A DNA stretch of 64,000 nucleotides from Anaerolineae bacterium (GTDB taxonomy: Bacteria; Chloroflexota; Anaerolineae; Anaerolineales; Villigracilaceae). The DNA lies in contig JAKLPV010000070.1 in assembly GCA_022013685.1 (NCBI GenBank), positions 1 to 64,000 on the forward strand, read 5' to 3'. The translations under genes were made by a program, and so were the position numbers. A model generated the notes under the pieces. The model was given only the letters and a program-made list of their open reading frames with translations. It was not told the DNA's origin and did not search any database. Shown in pieces: positions 60,787-64,000 of the stretch (its first letter is position 1; the number at the start of each line of letters is the position of its first letter).

Positions 60787-61746
60787 TTACTGACCCTGCG
60801 CGCAGCGGAAACCAACAAACTCGGTGGCTTCACCCTTGTAGCGCTCAGATGTTTTATCGAGAGTCCGGTCAGGCGAAAGCAGGAACCCGCGATTCGAGAC
60901 GCGTAGCTCTTTGAAACCGTCAGCCCAGGAGCCGCCACGAATAACCACACGCTTGCCATTTGCGCCGAAAGTCTCCGGACCCATCGGGTTAAGCTCGGGC
61001 GATTCGGCATAGTAATTTTCTTTGTAGTAGTCTGAAGTCCATTCCCAGACGTTGCCGGCCATGTCGAGAATACCAAAGGGGCTGGCGCCGTTGGGGTACG
61101 ATCCTACGCGCTGGGTATCACGCAGTTTGTAATCAAAGTTTGCCAGGGCTTCGCTGGGAAGATCATCGCCCCAGGGGAAAGTGCGGAAATCGACACCGCC
61201 ACCGCGGGCCGCATATTCCCACTCTGCTTCGGTAGGTAAGCGGCGTCCGGCCCAGGTGCAGTAATTCACAGCTTCTTCATGGGTCACATAGATTACAGGA
61301 AATTCATTGAACTCTTCACTGCCAAAATACTTGGGGCGTGAGGCCGATTTGACTTCACGAGGAAAGTCACAAGCGCCGGCATTCACACAAAGAATGTACA
61401 TGGCATTGGTGACTTCAACCTTGTCCATCCAAAACCCTGAAAGCTCAACAGTGTGGCCGGGTTTCTCATCGTCGATGGCATTCTCATCAAGACCACCCAT
61501 ACGGAATTTCCCGGATGGAATGAAAACTTGAATCATGCCATCGGTCGATGCTGTTCTCTCGTCTCCGAGCTCGGCGCTATCTTCACCAGGAGCGGCAACG
61601 GCTTCAGTGGATTCCGCGGCCACCACTTCTTCAGTTGGTGCGGCTGTTGGCAAACTAATGGCTGTAGGCTCAGCTTGAGAACCTGGCAGGTCACATGCGC
61701 TCAACAAAAAAACTAAAATCAGTAGAATCGGGAATGCTTTTTTCAT
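60787..61746 (-). CDS. SUMF1/FGE-domain lipoprotein
   Basis: A 319-residue lipoprotein (signal peptide with lipobox LLSAC). An Ala/Glu/Thr-rich spacer leads to a formylglycine-generating-enzyme-type fold: FIPSGKFRMGG, MDKVEVTNAMY, GRRLPTEAEWEYAARGG, DMAGNVWEWTSD, VIRGGSWADG and the terminal EFVGFRCA. In exported bacterial proteins this domain often binds ligands rather than making formylglycine, and I see no clear active-site cysteine pair. GGAGG upstream. Divergent from the 566-residue gene. Confidence 0.9.
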   Translation of the reverse strand: MKKAFPILLILVFLLSACDLPGSQAEPTAISLPTAAPTEEVVAAESTEAVAAPGEDSAELGDERTASTDGMIQVFIPSGKFRMGGLDENAIDDEKPGHTVELSGFWMDKVEVTNAMYILCVNAGACDFPREVKSASRPKYFGSEEFNEFPVIYVTHEEAVNYCTWAGRRLPTEAEWEYAARGGGVDFRTFPWGDDLPSEALANFDYKLRDTQRVGSYPNGASPFGILDMAGNVWEWTSDYYKENYYAESPELNPMGPETFGANGKRVVIRGGSWADGFKELRVSNRGFLLSPDRTLDKTSERYKGEATEFVGFRCAQGQ

Positions 61747-61784
61747 AGGTGCCTCCTTAAAGAATGATTTTCAATATAACCCGA

Positions 61785-61870
61785 CAAGTTTGCACGGTCA
61801 CTCCCCCATTTGTAGGATTGCGCAAACTTTAAAATATTTCCCTTATTTTAGCACGAAGGTGCAAGTTTGC
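61785..61870. promoter_or_regulatory. Three copies of a CAAGTTTGC motif
   Basis: CAAGTTTGCAC (61785), GCGCAAACTT (61820, inverted) and GCAAGTTTGC (61861) lie in the divergent promoter region of the lipoprotein and the following gene. They look like operator sites for one regulator, spaced 35-40 bases apart. Confidence 0.4.
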
Positions 61871-61942
61871 TAAAAAATAACGATAACACCGGGAGCAATT
61901 TTAAGACCTGCACAAGTCCTTGAGTTACGTTAGAATAGCCCC

Positions 61943-63643
61943 ATGCCAGCCTTGGAGAAAACCCTGCCCACCGACGATCTTGGCTACCTGCAGATAGTCG
62001 CATCTCTGTGGGGCGCTGAACTTGCCTCGTCAGATCCGGCCATAGCCGCCGATGAACTCACTACCGCTCTGTGTGACGCCGAACTGCTCGAAGAAATTGT
62101 CAGCACCCTGCCTGAAGAGGCCCAAACGGCTCTGGGCGCACTGGCTGATTCTGCGGGTCGCCTGCCCTGGGAAACTTTTACACGTCGCTTTGGTGACTTG
62201 CGCGAAATGGGCCCCGGCAAACGTGACCGTGAAAAACCGCACCTGCGCCCAGCCTCCGCTACCGAAACCTTATGGTATCGCGCGCTGTTGGCGCGGGCCT
62301 TCTTTGAAACCGAGCGCGGCCCGCAAGAATTTGCCTTCATTCCCGATGATCTGCTTGAAGCGCTGGGCTTTATCGGCTTCAAGAGCGAAGGCGAACCGAA
62401 AAAAACACACGATGCCGCCGAAAAAACCATCGCCAAGCCAGCCGCCGCTTTGCCCCTGCAAGACAAACCCCTCGGTCGCGCGGCCACCCCGGCTGAAAAA
62501 TCCGTCCCCGAGAGCGCTTCAGATGGAATATTGGAAGAGATTACCACGCTATTGGCTGCCATTCGTACCGGCAGGCCGATCCCGGCCCTGGCTTTGCACC
62601 GTCCGTTCTTGCTGGACCTGTTAACTGTTTCCCGTTTCATCAGCCCCTCCAACGTTGAAAACGAACCCGCGGCTGCCGGCTGGACTTTGAACCCCGAAGC
62701 GGTCAAACGCTTTTTTGAATCGTCCCGCGCCGAGGCTTTGTCCTTGCTTGCGGATGCCTGGCGCGCCAGCCCCGATTTGAACGAACTGCGTCAGGTCCCC
62801 GGCCTGGTTTGCGAAGGCGGCTGGCGCAACGACCCGCTTGCCACGCGCACCTTCTTGCTCGACCTGCTGACGCTCATTCCTAAAAATCAGTGGTGGAGTC
62901 TGGCTGCCTTGATCCGTGACTTGAAAGCCGCCAGCCCTGATTTTCAGCGCCAGGGCGGCGAGTACGACACCTGGTTTGTCAAACGCCAATCTGACGGGTT
63001 ATATCTGCGCGGATTCGCCCACTGGGAGGATGTCGAAGGCGAATTGGTGCGTTACCTTGTCAGTATTTTGCACTGGCTGGGGCTGGCCGATATCGCTTCA
63101 GCGCAGGATGGCGGCCCAATCAGCGCGTTTCGGATGCTTGATAAAGCCGAACTTCGTGATGAAAACGGAAAAATCAGCGTCAATTCCAATGGACGTATCA
63201 GCGCGCCGCGGCTGACTCCGCGCAGTGTGCGCTACCAGGTGTCACGCTTCTGCGAGTGGGAAGAATCCAAAAGCAATGGCGATTATCGCTACCGTGTCAC
63301 GCCTGCTTCGCTAAAGACGGCCCACGGACAAGGTTTGAAGGCCGGTCAATTACTTAGTCTTTTGGCAAAAAACGCATCCGGGCCAATTCCGCCCGCATTT
63401 GTAAAAGCCTTGCAGCGCTGGGAGATTAACGGAACAGAAGCGCGGGTGGAACATCTGGTCGTCTTAAGGGTATCCAGGCCGGAGGTGATGAGCGAACTGA
63501 AAAATTCGAAGGCGGGGCGATTCCTGTCAGAGCCGCTTGGGCCCACTGCGGCGGTTGTCAAGCCGGGAGCTGAATCTAAAATCCTGGAAGCCCTGGCAGA
63601 GATGGGCTTGCTGGCTGAAGTGAGCGGAATAAAGGATGAATAA
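61943..63643 (+). CDS. Hypothetical 566-residue protein
   Basis: A large soluble protein I do not recognise with certainty. Residues 45-120 (LPEEAQTALGALADSAGRLP) form helical pairs resembling helicase-associated or winged-helix regions; a low-complexity linker (AEKTIAKPAAALPLQDKP) follows, and the C-terminal half has winged-helix-like stretches (RFCEWEESKSNGDYRYRVTP). It may belong to the helicase-associated-domain proteins found in Chloroflexi and actinobacteria. TAGAAT ends six bases before the ATG with no ribosome site, so a leaderless message is likely. Confidence 0.7.
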   Translation: MPALEKTLPTDDLGYLQIVASLWGAELASSDPAIAADELTTALCDAELLEEIVSTLPEEAQTALGALADSAGRLPWETFTRRFGDLREMGPGKRDREKPHLRPASATETLWYRALLARAFFETERGPQEFAFIPDDLLEALGFIGFKSEGEPKKTHDAAEKTIAKPAAALPLQDKPLGRAATPAEKSVPESASDGILEEITTLLAAIRTGRPIPALALHRPFLLDLLTVSRFISPSNVENEPAAAGWTLNPEAVKRFFESSRAEALSLLADAWRASPDLNELRQVPGLVCEGGWRNDPLATRTFLLDLLTLIPKNQWWSLAALIRDLKAASPDFQRQGGEYDTWFVKRQSDGLYLRGFAHWEDVEGELVRYLVSILHWLGLADIASAQDGGPISAFRMLDKAELRDENGKISVNSNGRISAPRLTPRSVRYQVSRFCEWEESKSNGDYRYRVTPASLKTAHGQGLKAGQLLSLLAKNASGPIPPAFVKALQRWEINGTEARVEHLVVLRVSRPEVMSELKNSKAGRFLSEPLGPTAAVVKPGAESKILEALAEMGLLAEVSGIKDE

Positions 63644-63669
63644 AAAACTCGCCTGATGGCGAGTTTTTT
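63642..63669. terminator. Bidirectional terminator
   Basis: AAAAAACTCGCC and GGCGAGTTTTTT around TGAT; it starts at the stop codon of the 566-residue gene and lies six bases from the end of mnhG. Confidence 0.93.
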
Positions 63670-63674
63670 ATTGG

Positions 63675-63998
63675 TCAAACATTTTTCCCCGAACCACGCG
63701 GCAAAACCTCGGCCAGGTCGTCGCGGGTGGCCTGGGCCATGGGCAGACCGCTTTTGTAAGCGGCAGATGCAATCGTGTGTGCAACCACTGGCGAGGCCAG
63801 CAAAAGGAAGACAATCAGAATAAGGCTTTTGAAGATCGTCAAGTCGCGCCAGAGAACAATTGTTGCTGCGCCCAAGAGAAACACGGCGCCAAACGCGCTG
63901 ACTTTGCCGGTGGCATGTAAACGGGTATAAACATCGGGCAGGCGGGTAACTCCCAACATGCCGATAGATGAAAAAATGCTGCCAACAACGATGAAGAC
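63675..63998 (-). CDS. mnhG: Na+/H+ antiporter subunit G, partial at window edge
   Basis: The C-terminal ~108 residues of an MnhG/MrpG-type subunit of the multisubunit cation/proton antiporter. VTRLPDVYTRLHATGK is the family signature, followed by two helices (FGAVFLLGAATIVLW and SLILIVFLLLASPVVAHTI). The ORF track begins at MLGVTRL, but the same frame stays open to the window end with VFIVVGSIFSSIG, the first helix, so the real start lies to the right of the window. Other mnh genes should be next to it. Confidence 0.88.
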   Translation of the reverse strand, partial: VFIVVGSIFSSIGMLGVTRLPDVYTRLHATGKVSAFGAVFLLGAATIVLWRDLTIFKSLILIVFLLLASPVVAHTIASAAYKSGLPMAQATRDDLAEVLPRGSGKNV

Positions 63999-64000
63999 AA

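Overview
The window looks like a chromosomal segment of a Chloroflexota bacterium, probably class Anaerolineae. This is an inference from gene content: a SpoVS homologue in a non-sporulation context, DUF5671 and DUF951 proteins, lamin-tail-domain surface proteins, MGDG-synthase-type glycosyltransferase, a MutL-family ATPase in an uncharacterised membrane operon, a class D/E-like sortase, and T-box and SAM-I riboswitches. Base composition is moderately GC-rich and quite even, so most of the window reads as resident chromosome rather than an acquired island.

Left part (1-10.1 kb). A run of leftward genes: a PEP/pyruvate-binding-domain protein, the sliding clamp dnaN, a DUF5671 membrane protein, two small membrane proteins, a four-domain lamin-tail protein and spoVS. 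It ends at a ~560-base gene-free stretch with three perfect and three near-perfect DnaA boxes plus an AT-rich tract, which I propose as a candidate oriC. 10.1-17.9 kb holds a nucleotidyltransferase/deoxynucleoside-kinase pair, a short sugar-modification set (hexapeptide acyltransferase, methyltransferase, glycosyltransferase), a small-protein/nucleotidyltransferase pair resembling toxin-antitoxin layouts, a CAD-like dihydroorotase and an NCS2 uracil/xanthine permease behind an attenuator leader.

17.9-30 kb: uspA, mobA, the radical SAM enzyme AmrS, then an oligopeptide-type ABC import operon whose substrate-binding protein is circularly permuted and whose 5' leader carries two interlocked inverted repeats. 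Next come an alpha/beta hydrolase, the three-subunit 5-oxoprolinase pxpBCA with an RNA uracil methyltransferase, and a sortase with a 48-residue companion. 30-36.7 kb: tRNA-Val, a T-box leader and thrS, lexA with an SOS box in its own promoter, a HAD hydrolase/membrane-protein pair and a phosphohexomutase.

36.7-45.6 kb is a compact, mostly overlapping leftward operon of eight genes with no assigned pathway: a sorting-signal protein, a KOW/lipoyl-like protein, a MutL-type ATPase, several membrane proteins, and a 1025-residue zinc-ribbon protein with many PDWL repeats. 45.6-52.8 kb is housekeeping (glycosyltransferase, DUF951, phosphoribosyltransferase, tRNA-Arg, surE, mutS2, ROK kinase, clpS).

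52.8-57.9 kb holds a two-gene module, a CHAT-SIR2 fusion followed by a membrane-anchored STAND NTPase with WD40 repeats. It has the architecture of a regulated conflict or cell-suicide system and is one of the best candidates here for an undescribed system. The right end has a thioredoxin-VKOR fusion, metK under a SAM-I riboswitch, an SUMF1-domain lipoprotein, a large hypothetical protein and the start-truncated mnhG subunit gene. Several genes have an extended or plain -10 box only 6-9 bases before the ATG, which suggests leaderless transcription is common in this organism.
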